From: an uncultured Burkholderiales bacterium
Lineage (GTDB): Bacteria; Pseudomonadota; Gammaproteobacteria; Burkholderiales; Burkholderiaceae_C
NCBI GenBank assembly: GCA_903932865.1
Contig: CAIZHQ010000014.1
Coordinates: 1 to 64,000, forward strand
Reading direction: 5' to 3'
Length of the DNA stretch: 64,000 bases
The notes below the pieces were generated by a model. It was not told the origin of the DNA, did no database searches, and saw nothing but the letters and a program-made list of their open reading frames with translations. Position 1 is the first letter of the stretch; each line of letters starts with the position of its first letter. Both the position numbers and the translations under genes were made by a program. This document shows, piece after piece, positions 54,502-63,053 of this stretch.

Positions 54502-54573
54502 TAGCAACCCACCCCCGTGGACGATGGCCTTCGGGGTGTCCAGCAGCCAATTGCCTAAGGGGGTGAGTTGCTA
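54502..54573. repeat. Long imperfect hairpin between ligase and thiolase genes
   Basis: TAGCAACCCACCCCC (54502-54516) and GGGGGTGAGTTGCTA (54559-54573) are complementary at 14 of 15 positions, with a 42-nt loop. It lies 8 bp after the ligase stop. There is no T run on the minus strand, so it is more likely a processing or stability element, or a repeat unit, than a terminator. Confidence 0.7.
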
Positions 54574-54581
54574 AAAGGGAA

Positions 54582-56432
54582 TCATTGAGGATGGATGATG
54601 TGCTGCAGCGTGTCGCCATGCAGCGCCGCCACGGTGTCTGCGCGGTGGGCAAGCACCGAGCGTTGGTTGATTGAGCCCTTGTCGGTGATCTCGCCCTTGT
54701 CGATGGTGGGCGGTTCACTCAGCAGGCACAGACGGGCAATTCGGTTGGCGCTGCCGGTGCTGGTCAGGGCCAAGGTGTTGACGATTTCCTGGAACTTGGC
54801 CAGCACCGGAGCAGACGCGAGCACCTCAGACATCGGCGCATCCGCAGCCAGACCGCTGAGCGCACGCACAGACGGTGTCGGGAAAATCATGGCGCCGACT
54901 TCCTTCATGTTGATGCCGGTGAGCACCGCATCCTGAATATAAGGCGCACCTGCCGAAGTGATCTTGGCGCGCAACGGGCCCACGCTGACAAAGGTGCCGG
55001 TGGCCAGCTTGAAGTCTTCGGCGATGCGGCCGTCAAACTTCAGGCCCAAATGCACATTGGTGTCGTCAATCCATTGGACCGCGTCGCCCGTCTTGAAGAA
55101 GCCTTCTTCGTCAAACGCACCGGCGGTTTCATCGGCGTTGCGCCAGTAGCCGGGTGTGATATTGGGGCCACGGTAGCGCACCTCGGTTTTGCCTTGTGTG
55201 TCCACGAGCTTGAGTTCCAGACCCGGCGTGGGCACGCCCAGGTCGCCCGCTTGCACAAAGGGGTTGGTCACAAAGATGCCAAAGGGGCCGGATTCGGTCA
55301 TGCCCAGGCCAGTGCCCATGACGATGCGCTCGCCGATCTCGCGCTCTTGCGATTCGTAAAGACTGTCCCAAATCGGTTGGGCCAATGAGGCTCCAGCATA
55401 AAAGAACATCTGCATTCGCGAGAGCAGCGTCTTGCGCAACTGGTCATCGGTCTTCATGGCGTTGGCAATCGCTTCAAAACCCGTAGGCACGTTGAAGTAG
55501 ACGGTGGGCGCGATCTCGCGCAGGTTACGCAAGGTCTCGTGCATCAGCGCCGGGGTGGGCTTGCCGTCGTCGATGTAGAGGGTGCCACCGTGGAACACCG
55601 TCATGCCAAAGTTGTGGTTGCCACCAAATGTGTGGTTCCACGGCAGCCAGTCCACCAGCACCAATTCATGCTCGGCCAACACGGGCATGGACTGCGCCAT
55701 TTGTTGCTGGTTGGCGCACCACAGGCGGTTGTTGTTGATGACGGCCTTGGGCAGTTTGGTCGAGCCGCTGGTGAACAAAAACTTGGCGATGGTGTCGGGG
55801 CCGGTCGAGGCCATGGCGGCATCCACGGCGGGTGTGGCGGCTGTGGCGCACAGGTTGTCAAAAGACGTGACCGTGCGTCCGGGCACTTGGCCTTCGCACA
55901 TCACCACTTCCATGTCATCGCTCACGGTGGCGGCAATGGCTTGGGCGTAGCGGGCGTCCGAGGCGAACACCAGGCCGGGCGTGACAGTGCGCAGCACATG
56001 CTTGAGTTTGTCATAGTCCACGCTGACCAAGGAGTAGGGCGGCGAGGTGGGCACGAAGGGCACGCCCGCGATCAGGCAACCCAAGGCCAGCAAAGCGTGC
56101 TCTAAGCTGTTTTCGCTCAGGATCACCACTGGGCGCTCGGCGCTCAGGCCTCGGTCGAGCACGCTTTGCGCGATGCTGCGGGCCGTTTGCCAGGCTTGCG
56201 CATAAGTGATGTGCTTCCAGTCGCCCAGCTTGCCATCGGTATTTTTGATGCGCCGCGCCATGAACGTCTGCGCGGGCTTGACCTGCGCCCAGTGCTGCAG
56301 GCGATCGGTCAGTCGCTCAGGAAAAGCCTGCAGCGCCTGATCGGCTTGCAGGTAGCGGGTTCCGGGTGCGCCATCGCGCACGCTGACGCGGGTCACGCCG
56401 AACTTCAAGGGACGGAATTTGGGGGCGTTCAT
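54582..56432 (-). CDS. Feruloyl-CoA synthetase-like AMP-dependent acyl-CoA ligase
   Basis: This 616-residue adenylating enzyme has the P-loop-like FLFTSGSTKLPKAVINNN, FFYAGASLAQPIWDSLYESQ, VMGTGLGMTESGPFGIF, FFKTGDAVQW and FDGRIAEDFKLATGTFVSVG. A C-terminal DKGEITDKGSINQ contains the expected catalytic Lys. The A8 region reads GRIAEDFKL rather than GR.D.IK.G, a feature of feruloyl-CoA synthetases. It would activate a hydroxycinnamate-type acid with ATP and CoA. ATG 56432 lies 13 bp after the crotonase stop. Confidence 0.9.
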   Translation of the reverse strand: MNAPKFRPLKFGVTRVSVRDGAPGTRYLQADQALQAFPERLTDRLQHWAQVKPAQTFMARRIKNTDGKLGDWKHITYAQAWQTARSIAQSVLDRGLSAERPVVILSENSLEHALLALGCLIAGVPFVPTSPPYSLVSVDYDKLKHVLRTVTPGLVFASDARYAQAIAATVSDDMEVVMCEGQVPGRTVTSFDNLCATAATPAVDAAMASTGPDTIAKFLFTSGSTKLPKAVINNNRLWCANQQQMAQSMPVLAEHELVLVDWLPWNHTFGGNHNFGMTVFHGGTLYIDDGKPTPALMHETLRNLREIAPTVYFNVPTGFEAIANAMKTDDQLRKTLLSRMQMFFYAGASLAQPIWDSLYESQEREIGERIVMGTGLGMTESGPFGIFVTNPFVQAGDLGVPTPGLELKLVDTQGKTEVRYRGPNITPGYWRNADETAGAFDEEGFFKTGDAVQWIDDTNVHLGLKFDGRIAEDFKLATGTFVSVGPLRAKITSAGAPYIQDAVLTGINMKEVGAMIFPTPSVRALSGLAADAPMSEVLASAPVLAKFQEIVNTLALTSTGSANRIARLCLLSEPPTIDKGEITDKGSINQRSVLAHRADTVAALHGDTLQHIIHPQ

Positions 56433-56445
56433 GCGCGTCTCCGGG

Positions 56446-57252
56446 TCAGCTTTTTTGCACTTTGGCCGCCTTGCCTTCGAGGAAGGCGCGCACACGGGCT
56501 TTGGCTTCGGGGGCGGCTTGGGCGATCGAGGCCATCAGGGCTTCGGTGAACAGGCCATGGTCAGCCGGTTGCTCGGCAATGCGGGGCATGGCGTGGGTGA
56601 GCGCAAAGTTGGTCAGGGGGGCGTTGGTGGCGATGCGGCTGGCCAGCTCGATGGCCTTGGCCAAAGCGGTGCCCGTTGGCACCAAATATTGCGCAAAGCC
56701 CACACGCTCGCCCTCGCGCGCGTCGTACACACGGCCCGTGAGCATCATGTCGATCATGCGCGCCGTGCCGATCAGTTTGGGCACACGCACCGAACCGCCG
56801 CCGCCCACAAAGATGCCGCGTGTGCCTTCGGGCAAGGCGTAAAAAGTGCTTTCGTCGGCGACGCGGATGTGGCTTGCGCTGGCCAGCTCCAGCCCGCCAC
56901 CGACCACCGCTCCGTGCAGCGCACTGACCACCGGGACACGGCCTTGTTCGACCGCGTTCAGCGCCACGTGCCAGCCGCGCGAGTGGTGAATGCCTTCGCC
57001 AGCGTCGCGTTCCTTGAGCTCCGACAAATCCAGCCCGGCACAAAAGTGGTCACCCTCACCATGAATGACCGCGGCGTGGGCTTCGGGGGGCAGGTTCTGA
57101 AACACATCACGCAGCGCTTCAATCAGGGCGTCGTTGAGGGCATTGCGCTTGGCCGGGCGGCACAGGCGCACCACGGCCACAGCGCCTTGCATGTCCAGAC
57201 GGACGCCATGGGCGGCTGCACGTTCCAGGATGGGGTGAGGAGAGGTTGTCAT
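56446..57252 (-). CDS. Crotonase/enoyl-CoA hydratase family protein
   Basis: This 268-residue crotonase has VRLCRPAKRNALNDALIEAL, GDHFCAGLDLSELKERDAGE (oxyanion hole), HGAVVGGGLELASASHIRVA and ALPEGTRGIFVGGGGSVRVP with the active-site Glu. It would hydrate the hydroxycinnamoyl-CoA made by the ligase gene directly downstream; whether it also cleaves it (HCHL-type) or passes a hydroxyacyl-CoA to the SDR is undetermined. The SDR and thiolase genes favour a beta-oxidation route. It is the first gene of the operon, 36 bp downstream of the candidate operator. Confidence 0.92.
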   Translation of the reverse strand: MTTSPHPILERAAAHGVRLDMQGAVAVVRLCRPAKRNALNDALIEALRDVFQNLPPEAHAAVIHGEGDHFCAGLDLSELKERDAGEGIHHSRGWHVALNAVEQGRVPVVSALHGAVVGGGLELASASHIRVADESTFYALPEGTRGIFVGGGGSVRVPKLIGTARMIDMMLTGRVYDAREGERVGFAQYLVPTGTALAKAIELASRIATNAPLTNFALTHAMPRIAEQPADHGLFTEALMASIAQAAPEAKARVRAFLEGKAAKVQKS

Positions 57253-57287
57253 CGCAAAGGGTCCTAGGCGGGTCTGGATCAGGAAAG

Positions 57288-57310
57288 GCAATAAAGTTAT
57301 TGCTGATAAC
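57288..57310. promoter_or_regulatory. Candidate MarR operator upstream of aromatic-ester operon
   Basis: GCAATAA (57288-57294), two bases, TTATTGC (57297-57303) is a perfect 16-bp palindrome. It overlaps a second inverted repeat, GTTAT-TGCTG-ATAAC (57296-57310). It lies 36 bp upstream of the first gene's ATG at 57252. Length and AT-rich symmetry suit MarR-family operators, and a MarR gene ends this operon. Confidence 0.6.
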
Positions 57311-57508
57311 CATATTGTGCGCACCAGAAGGCCAGGAGGTGTTTGGTGTTTACCCTAGGTTTGCGGCTGAATGTGCCAAACTTTGGCGCGCCTTGCGCTG
57401 GAGCCAGGCGGGTGTGCACGAGCGCGGTTGGGTCCCATCAGCCCGATGGAGATCACTGTGCAAACAAGTGAGGGGGGATCGGCTGGCGGGAACCGCTGGG
57501 CGCGCGAT

Positions 57509-57787
57509 TTAGGGCTTTTTTTCGTCGCCCGGGCGCATGCCTTTGAGCCAGTAGACCCATGACAAAATCACAGCCACGGCGGTGTAGAGCTCGGGGGGGA
57601 TTTCTTTGTCCAGGTCGATGCGGCTGAGCAAGGCCAGCAGCTGGGGGTCTTCGGCAACGTACACGCCGTGTCGCTGGGCTTCCTCGATGATGCGTTGGGC
57701 CAGCTCGTCTTCACCCCTGGCGCTGATGATTGGGGTTTTGCGTTTGCCATACTCCAGAGCGATGGCTTCCTTGAGCGGGGCTTTCAC
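57509..57787 (-). CDS. FlhB C-terminal-domain-like protein
   Basis: This 92-residue protein matches only the cytoplasmic domain of FlhB/EscU export-switch proteins: AIALEYGKRKTPIISARGED, AQRIIEEAQRHGVYVAEDPQ and LALLSRIDLDKEIPPELYTA with a hydrophobic end. It lacks the membrane domain and the NPTH self-cleavage site. Stand-alone FlhB-C paralogues are common next to fliK-like genes, with no firm role. It uses a GTG start that overlaps the FliK-like stop (GTGA). A full flhB is not in the window. Confidence 0.9.
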   Translation of the reverse strand: MKAPLKEAIALEYGKRKTPIISARGEDELAQRIIEEAQRHGVYVAEDPQLLALLSRIDLDKEIPPELYTAVAVILSWVYWLKGMRPGDEKKP

Positions 57788-58902
57788 GTCTGCACATCCA
57801 GCAAGCTGCCGGTCTCGGGCGGGTTCCAGGGCATGGGCTCGGAAGGGCCGGGGCCGTGAATGATGTGCAGGCGGGTCATGTTCAAGCCTGCACTGTCAAG
57901 TTCTTCGGCCAAATTGGGCGTCAGGTCGCGTGCCCGTTTCACCACATCCTCGCGCAAGGCCCACATGACCATGTCGACTTCGGTCTGGTCGCTGATGCGT
58001 GTTTGCAGCCACACTTCCCCCAGTTCACGGTTGCGGGTGTGCAAGTGAATCACCAGCGGTGCCTTGGCTTCGCCGCGCTTGCTGCGGCCCCGCACAAATC
58101 GCAGTGCCACAGGTTCGGTGTCCGAAAAAGGCAGCATCATCGAAAAAACCCATTCGCGCCCTGTCAGGGTTTCGGCTGCAGTGAATTGGTGCGACTCGAT
58201 GTCGTCGATGGCATCTTGTACTCGGCCCGTCGCCTCGTGGCTCGTGCTTTGCAGCAGCCGCAACAACTGCCGCAGGCCCGACTTCAGGTCAACCAGACCA
58301 CTGCCGTGGCCCTGTGACAGCAAGGCTTCGGTCATCAGGCCGCTGCGTTGCATGAGTTGTTGGAGCTTTTCCGGGGTCAGTTGGGCCATGCTGGGGCGCA
58401 AGCGTTGCCACTGCTGCAGAACTGCCAGTTCGGGGGAGGTCGGGTTGAGACTTTGCAACAGGTTGTCCAGACCGCCTGGGCGTAACAGCAGGGCCAGGGC
58501 GTTCATGTCGGGGGGTCTGAATCCCAGTTGCTGCATGCGGTTGGGCATTTGCGCCAAAGGTGCTGCGGCTCCTGGTGCAGCAGCACCGGTGGCTTGCAGT
58601 GGGCGCAGCCAGATTGAGCCATCGTTTTGCAATTGCACCCGAAACAAGGCCGTGTCGCCCGAGGCCAGGCGCAGCCCCGCGGGCAGTTCTTTGGGCAAGT
58701 CGATGAAACGGCCGGCTTGCGCGGGGTCTTGGAGGATCAGACGGATCCGGTCTTGGCGGTTCTCGACGGTGGATTGAATCACCTGGCCGTCGCGCAGGCC
58801 CAGTTCGGCGGCATTGCGCTCGACCACCAGGGGCAATTTCCCCTCCAGGTAAATGGTGGGAATTTTGGGGTTGAGGTGGGCGGTTTCAGCCCCGGTGATC
58901 AT
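57784..58902 (-). CDS. FliK-type flagellar hook-length control protein
   Basis: This 372-residue protein has a low-conservation Gln/Leu-rich middle and a C-terminal Flg_hook domain (about 245-330) with EWVFSMMLPFSDTEPVALRF, RNRELGEVWLQTRISDQTEV and DMVMWALREDVVKRARDLTP. FliK is secreted and signals the switch of the export gate at FlhB. Adjacency to an FlhB-C-like gene and flagellar FlgP/FlgT-like genes supports the call. The N-terminal 60 residues (VERNAAELGLRDGQVIQSTV) resemble a beta-rich domain not usual in enteric FliK. Confidence 0.8.
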   Translation of the reverse strand: MITGAETAHLNPKIPTIYLEGKLPLVVERNAAELGLRDGQVIQSTVENRQDRIRLILQDPAQAGRFIDLPKELPAGLRLASGDTALFRVQLQNDGSIWLRPLQATGAAAPGAAAPLAQMPNRMQQLGFRPPDMNALALLLRPGGLDNLLQSLNPTSPELAVLQQWQRLRPSMAQLTPEKLQQLMQRSGLMTEALLSQGHGSGLVDLKSGLRQLLRLLQSTSHEATGRVQDAIDDIESHQFTAAETLTGREWVFSMMLPFSDTEPVALRFVRGRSKRGEAKAPLVIHLHTRNRELGEVWLQTRISDQTEVDMVMWALREDVVKRARDLTPNLAEELDSAGLNMTRLHIIHGPGPSEPMPWNPPETGSLLDVQT

Positions 58903-58921
58903 GCTGCCGCCTGCGCTGCCA

Positions 58922-59494
58922 TCAGGGGTAACGCACCCAGCGGCGTTGATCGTTTGGGTCGGGTACAGCCTTTTGTTGTGCCTGTTCCTCAGCCCCGTGA
59001 AACAAAGGTGCTGCCCCCGGGTGCTGGCTCAACAACATCTGGCGCAAGGCCAGCATGCTGGGCACCTTCAATTGGGCCCCAGACCGCATCTGATGGGGGG
59101 AGCCCGATGGAAAGACCTGCGGGTTCAGGCCCACAAAGGCCTTGCGCAAAAAGTCGGGGTGCAAAGGGACATCCGGCAGCGCCCTGCGGATGACGCGGTC
59201 GAGCGTCTCACCGCGTTGGACAGTGACCATGCTTTCGGCCGCGGCCGTGACGGTGGCTGAGGCTGCGGAGGTCAAGGCCGGAGGGCTGGCTTGCGCGAGT
59301 CCACCTGACGAGTGGGCTGGCGTGGGCGGCAAGCCGCCCATTTGCTGAAACGCGGCTTGCGGACCCAGCAGGGCTTTGAGTGCCAAGGCCCCGGCCGAGT
59401 CTGCCGACCAAGCTGTCGAACTCCAGTTGACCAGCGCGCAGATGCCCATTAAACAAGTGGCCAAGTGACGGTGAGGGAAGACGGCAGAAGTCAT
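58922..59494 (-). CDS. Exported protein with FimV N-terminal/LysM-like domain
   Basis: This 190-residue protein has a signal peptide (about 1-31), an Ala/Ser/Pro-rich spacer and one conserved block: ESMVTVQRGETLDRVIRRAL followed by FLRKAFVGLNPQVFPSGS and GAQLKVPSM. This matches the FimV N-terminal (TIGR03505) LysM-like pattern that binds peptidoglycan. It sits between FlgT-like and FliK-like genes with 19-29 bp gaps, so it is probably a flagellar or motility accessory protein in the periplasm. Confidence 0.65.
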   Translation of the reverse strand: MTSAVFPHRHLATCLMGICALVNWSSTAWSADSAGALALKALLGPQAAFQQMGGLPPTPAHSSGGLAQASPPALTSAASATVTAAAESMVTVQRGETLDRVIRRALPDVPLHPDFLRKAFVGLNPQVFPSGSPHQMRSGAQLKVPSMLALRQMLLSQHPGAAPLFHGAEEQAQQKAVPDPNDQRRWVRYP

Positions 59495-59523
59495 GTCGGT
59501 ATTGTGGTTCGGGTTGAACAGGC

Positions 59524-60765
59524 TCACAAGGGCAGGGCCATCCAAGCGCCATGCGTGGCCAAGGCCGGACCCGCCAATTGTTGCAGCTCGGTGCGGTGCG
59601 CGCCGACCTTGACCACCTGAGCCAAGGCCAAGTGCTGGGCCACCCCAGGCTCCAGCATGCGGGCCGGCACATGGGCAGGGTCCATCAAAAGCACGCGGTC
59701 ACCGGGGCGCAAGCCGCTGTCAAAGCCCGCTTGAAGTTCGAGGGACTGCGTGCCTTGTCGCCGCACATGGAACTGCACCGGTTCGCATTCGGTTTGCTTG
59801 TCCAACTGGGCTACCCACAGGCGCATGCGCTCTTGCAGCAGGCCCTGCATTTGCTGGGCCCAGACCGTGGGGCTTTGCGTCAGGGCCAAGGGAGCGACCG
59901 AGATGATCTGTTCGATTTGCCACTGGGGCACCAGGCGCGAGGCTGGGCTGAGCTTTTGGCCCAAGCGCAAGCTCAGTGTCCAACGCAACAGCGGGGTACT
60001 TTCGCTCAGGCGTTCAGTCCATGACCGTGCCACGGCCGGGGCGTGTGGCTGCAGCGAAATCTCGGCCATCCAGCCGCTGCGCTCCTCGGTCTGGCCGGTG
60101 AGGGCGCGCATGTAAGGGTTGTCCGACTGTGGGGCAACGTGCGCCACATTGTGCGTGCGCCAGCGCTGAGAAACCTGCATGTTCTGGCCCCAAGCCTGTT
60201 GCGCCAAGCCCAGCAGGGTCTGGCTGGCAAACAGCTGCGGGCCACTGAAACCCTCAGACATCACGACCTGCACGCCCATAGGCAAACGCCAGGGACGGGG
60301 CGGAGCCTTGCAACTTTGGTCTGCACCCACCGGCTTCCAGCCCCAGGGCAAGACCTCCGCGCTGACCTGGGTCACGGGTTCGTCGCCTTGCACATAAGAC
60401 AACACCCGCACACCGCGCACTTGTGCCTCGGAGTGGAAATGGGCACTCTCGTGTAAGGCCCCCTTGTCGTCGACCCAGGCCGAGCTCACCACCCGTGTGG
60501 GCCGATCCAGGGTCGCGTCCAAAATCGCCTGACGGATGGCGGCCAGCTGGGCGTCGTATTCTTTTTGAGGGTTCTTCTGGGCCGCCTTGGCCGACTGGGC
60601 TTGGGCATTCAACAGCGCCTGCACCGGGGCCGAGGCCAACGCCTTGGCGGCCAATTCGGCCGGGCTGAGGCTTTGGGCTGCGGCTGCACTGGACAGCGCA
60701 CAGGCCAGCACGGTAGCGCTGATGCGCAGCCACGCAGGGCGGGGCGAATTCAAAAAGGCCGGCAT
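59524..60765 (-). CDS. FlgT-like flagellar assembly protein
   Basis: This 413-residue exported protein has a signal peptide ending ACALSSAAAAQ. The rest is weakly conserved; the C-terminal LELQAGFDSGLRPGDRVLLM and HLALAQVVKVGAHRTELQQL segment resembles the FlgT C-terminal domain, which in polar flagella forms the outer H-ring of the basal body. The FlgP-like gene 25 bp upstream is the usual partner. The call rests on context plus that C-terminal pattern. Confidence 0.62.
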   Translation of the reverse strand: MPAFLNSPRPAWLRISATVLACALSSAAAAQSLSPAELAAKALASAPVQALLNAQAQSAKAAQKNPQKEYDAQLAAIRQAILDATLDRPTRVVSSAWVDDKGALHESAHFHSEAQVRGVRVLSYVQGDEPVTQVSAEVLPWGWKPVGADQSCKAPPRPWRLPMGVQVVMSEGFSGPQLFASQTLLGLAQQAWGQNMQVSQRWRTHNVAHVAPQSDNPYMRALTGQTEERSGWMAEISLQPHAPAVARSWTERLSESTPLLRWTLSLRLGQKLSPASRLVPQWQIEQIISVAPLALTQSPTVWAQQMQGLLQERMRLWVAQLDKQTECEPVQFHVRRQGTQSLELQAGFDSGLRPGDRVLLMDPAHVPARMLEPGVAQHLALAQVVKVGAHRTELQQLAGPALATHGAWMALPL

Positions 60766-60790
60766 GAGATCAATCCAATTCGATGCGCGA

Positions 60791-61285
60791 TCAGCGGCGG
60801 CGCGAAGCCATCTGACCCAGGTACAAGGCACGCAAATCGCGCACCACGTACTGGTCCAGCGACATGGTGGTCTCATAAGTGTCTTCACCCACCGGGGTGA
60901 TGCTGACCATGGTGGCGCCATAAATCACGCCCTCCACCTTGGCGCGAAAGGTGTCGCTCATCACCGTCATGTCGGCCACCGTGGTGGTGGCGTCGAGTTG
61001 CTGACCATAGACCTGTTCGGTCAATGAGCGGTAGGCGTCCAATTTGGAAGCACGGATGGCCAACAGGCGCTGCTGGGCCGGGTTTTTGTGGTTTTGTACG
61101 CTGATCACGGCGTAACCCGTGGCCACCAGGGTTTCACGCTTTTCCACCAAGGGGCTGACCATCGAGGGCGCTGGGACCGCCGAGACCGTGCTGTCCTGGC
61201 CCATGATGTTCAGAGGTACGGATTGGCATCCGGCCAAGGCCAGGGTGGTCAGCAAGGCGGCTGCCAGTGAACGGGTACGGGTCAT
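60791..61285 (-). CDS. FlgP-like (LPP20 family) flagellar lipoprotein
   Basis: This 164-residue lipoprotein has signal peptide and lipobox LALAGC (Cys about residue 20). The LPP20 core reads ETLVATGYAVISVQNHKNPA, QRLLAIRASKLDAYRSLTEQ, VYGQQLDATTTVADMTV and FRAKVEGVIYGATMVSI. FlgP forms the basal disc under the outer membrane in Campylobacter and supports the H-ring in Vibrio. It is the first gene of the five-gene flagellar run on this strand. Confidence 0.85.
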   Translation of the reverse strand: MTRTRSLAAALLTTLALAGCQSVPLNIMGQDSTVSAVPAPSMVSPLVEKRETLVATGYAVISVQNHKNPAQQRLLAIRASKLDAYRSLTEQVYGQQLDATTTVADMTVMSDTFRAKVEGVIYGATMVSITPVGEDTYETTMSLDQYVVRDLRALYLGQMASRRR

Positions 61286-61638
61286 TGTGCTTCTCCATGA
61301 ACGGGCACCCACGCTAACCAAAGCGGCGCGTGGATGTGTTGTGTCTTGATGCATACATCGACAGCAATGCCCAAGTCTTGAGTTTCAGCCCACCATTCCG
61401 GCGTCTATGGGGCTGAATTTTCGAAAATCCAATACCAATGCGCTCAAAAAAAATATTATATTTGGTGATTAAACCTTATTTTTTTGTAAATACTTGCTAA
61501 AGTAGCATTTGATAATTTATAAATTGACCAGTGCATACAGTGACGCCAGTTTTTCAACGGCCGTGTGGAACTTTCAGCGCAACCCGCCCGATCGGCGCGC
61601 CCTGAACGACCCTTGGCCCCACCCAACTCCGAATTGAC
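61286..61638. promoter_or_regulatory. Divergent intergenic region, flgP-like versus FleQ-like gene
   Basis: This 353-bp region must carry both divergent promoters. It is strongly AT-rich at 61430-61535, unlike its surroundings, and holds a perfect 12-bp palindrome ATTTTCGAAAAT at 61417-61428. No -24/-12 sigma-54 element with GG-N10-GC spacing or well-spaced sigma-70 promoter could be fixed. No gene is seen. Confidence 0.5.
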
Positions 61639-62892
61639 ATGAAAGCCAGCGCCAAAACCCAAATCATTGGACAAAGCCGAGCGACGCAATTTTTGCGAGA
61701 ACTCATCCAAACTTTGGCGGCTTCATCTTCGACAGCCCTGGTCACCGGTGAAAGCGGTACCGGCAAAGAACTGGTGGCCCAGGCCCTGCATGCCCAAGGT
61801 CCCCGCGCCAGTGGCCCCTTTGTCCCCATCAACTGCGGTGCCATCCCGCGCGAACTGATCGAAAGCGAACTGTTCGGTCACCGCAAAGGCGCCTTCACAG
61901 GGGCCGTGGCCGACCGCTTGGGCCGATTCGAGCTGGCGCACGGCGGCACCCTGTTTCTGGACGAAATTGGCGACCTGCCCATGGACATGCAAGTCAAGCT
62001 GCTGCGCGTCCTGCAAGAGCGCTGCCTGCTGCCCGTGGGCGCCTCGCGCGAAGTGCCCGTGGACGTGCGTGTGGTCGCGGCCACCCACAAAAACCTCGAA
62101 TCAGAAGTGGCGGCAGGACGCTTCCGTGAAGACCTGTATTACCGTATCAATGTCTTGCCCATCACCACCACTGCCTTGCGTGAGCGACCGGAAGACATTG
62201 CGGCCTTGCTGCAGTTTTATGCCCAAAAGCACACCCTGCCTGGCAACCGCCCCCTGAAGTTCGCACCCGACACGCTGCTGATGCTGCAGGCCTACGCCTG
62301 GCCGGGCAATGTGCGAGAGTTGTCCAACCTGGTGGACCGTTTTTCGACGCTGTTCCCCTCTCAAACCCTGCAGGTGCACACCGTGCCGGCCTGCATGATG
62401 CCCTCGGGCCTGGCCGCTTTGCAGGCCCAGCGCCTGAGCCAAATGCCCACGCCAGCCCCGCAGCCCTCCCTCTTCGCAGCCGCTTCGGCCTCACAAGATG
62501 CCTTGGCCGCTGCAGAGCCCATCTGGGCAACCGCTACAAGTGGTGTTGCCAAAAGCCCCTGGGCTGACAATGACCCGCTCAGCCATTTGTTTGCAGACAG
62601 TGACAACCCTGCGCCCGTTCCCCGAGCCGCCTTCGCCCCCATGCCTTTGTCTGCCTCCAATGACGAAATGAGTTCGGTCGAAGAAGTCATCTTGCTGGCG
62701 CAAGGCATCCAGACCCTGCCGCCCGACGGCATCTCGCTCAAGCAACACCTGATCGACATCGAGCGCAACCTGATCGAGCAAGCCCTTAGCCGGACCCAAG
62801 GCAATGTCTCTCAAACGGCCAAGCTGCTGCAGCTGCAAAGAACCACACTCATCGAAAAAATCAACAAGTACGAACTGCGCGGCGTGGCCTGA
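61639..62892 (+). CDS. Sigma-54-dependent activator, FleQ/FlrA-like without receiver domain
   Basis: This 417-residue enhancer-binding protein starts directly at the AAA+ domain. Walker A GESGTGKE (37-44), sigma-54 contact GAFTGA (84-89), Walker B LFLDEI (105-110) and [20 protein letters not shown] are intact. A long Ala/Pro/Ser linker (about 245-345) precedes a Fis-type helix-turn-helix ([20 protein letters not shown] with [13 protein letters not shown]). The INCGAIP and [14 protein letters not shown] wording is close to FleQ/FlrA. Lacking an N-terminal regulatory domain, it may be constitutively competent or controlled by a partner. Position next to flagellar genes supports a motility role. 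Confidence 0.9.
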   Translation: MKASAKTQIIGQSRATQFLRELIQTLAASSSTALVTGESGTGKELVAQALHAQGPRASGPFVPINCGAIPRELIESELFGHRKGAFTGAVADRLGRFELAHGGTLFLDEIGDLPMDMQVKLLRVLQERCLLPVGASREVPVDVRVVAATHKNLESEVAAGRFREDLYYRINVLPITTTALRERPEDIAALLQFYAQKHTLPGNRPLKFAPDTLLMLQAYAWPGNVRELSNLVDRFSTLFPSQTLQVHTVPACMMPSGLAALQAQRLSQMPTPAPQPSLFAAASASQDALAAAEPIWATATSGVAKSPWADNDPLSHLFADSDNPAPVPRAAFAPMPLSASNDEMSSVEEVILLAQGIQTLPPDGISLKQHLIDIERNLIEQALSRTQGNVSQTAKLLQLQRTTLIEKINKYELRGVA

Positions 62893-63053
62893 GGGCCTCT
62901 GTGATTGAACTGGGTTGACTTCCTGGGAGAGGACCCGAATTTGTCATATCGGGCGAAGACCCAGGACCCCTCTCACTTGGCAAATGTGGATGTCGGATCT
63001 GGTCCGGTGTGACATTCAAAACAAAGACCGGGATTGCAAAAAACCGAGTCCGA

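Noticed and set aside
61500..61560. Sigma-54 promoter for flagellar genes
   Set aside because: No GG-N10-GC spaced -24/-12 element could be found on either strand.
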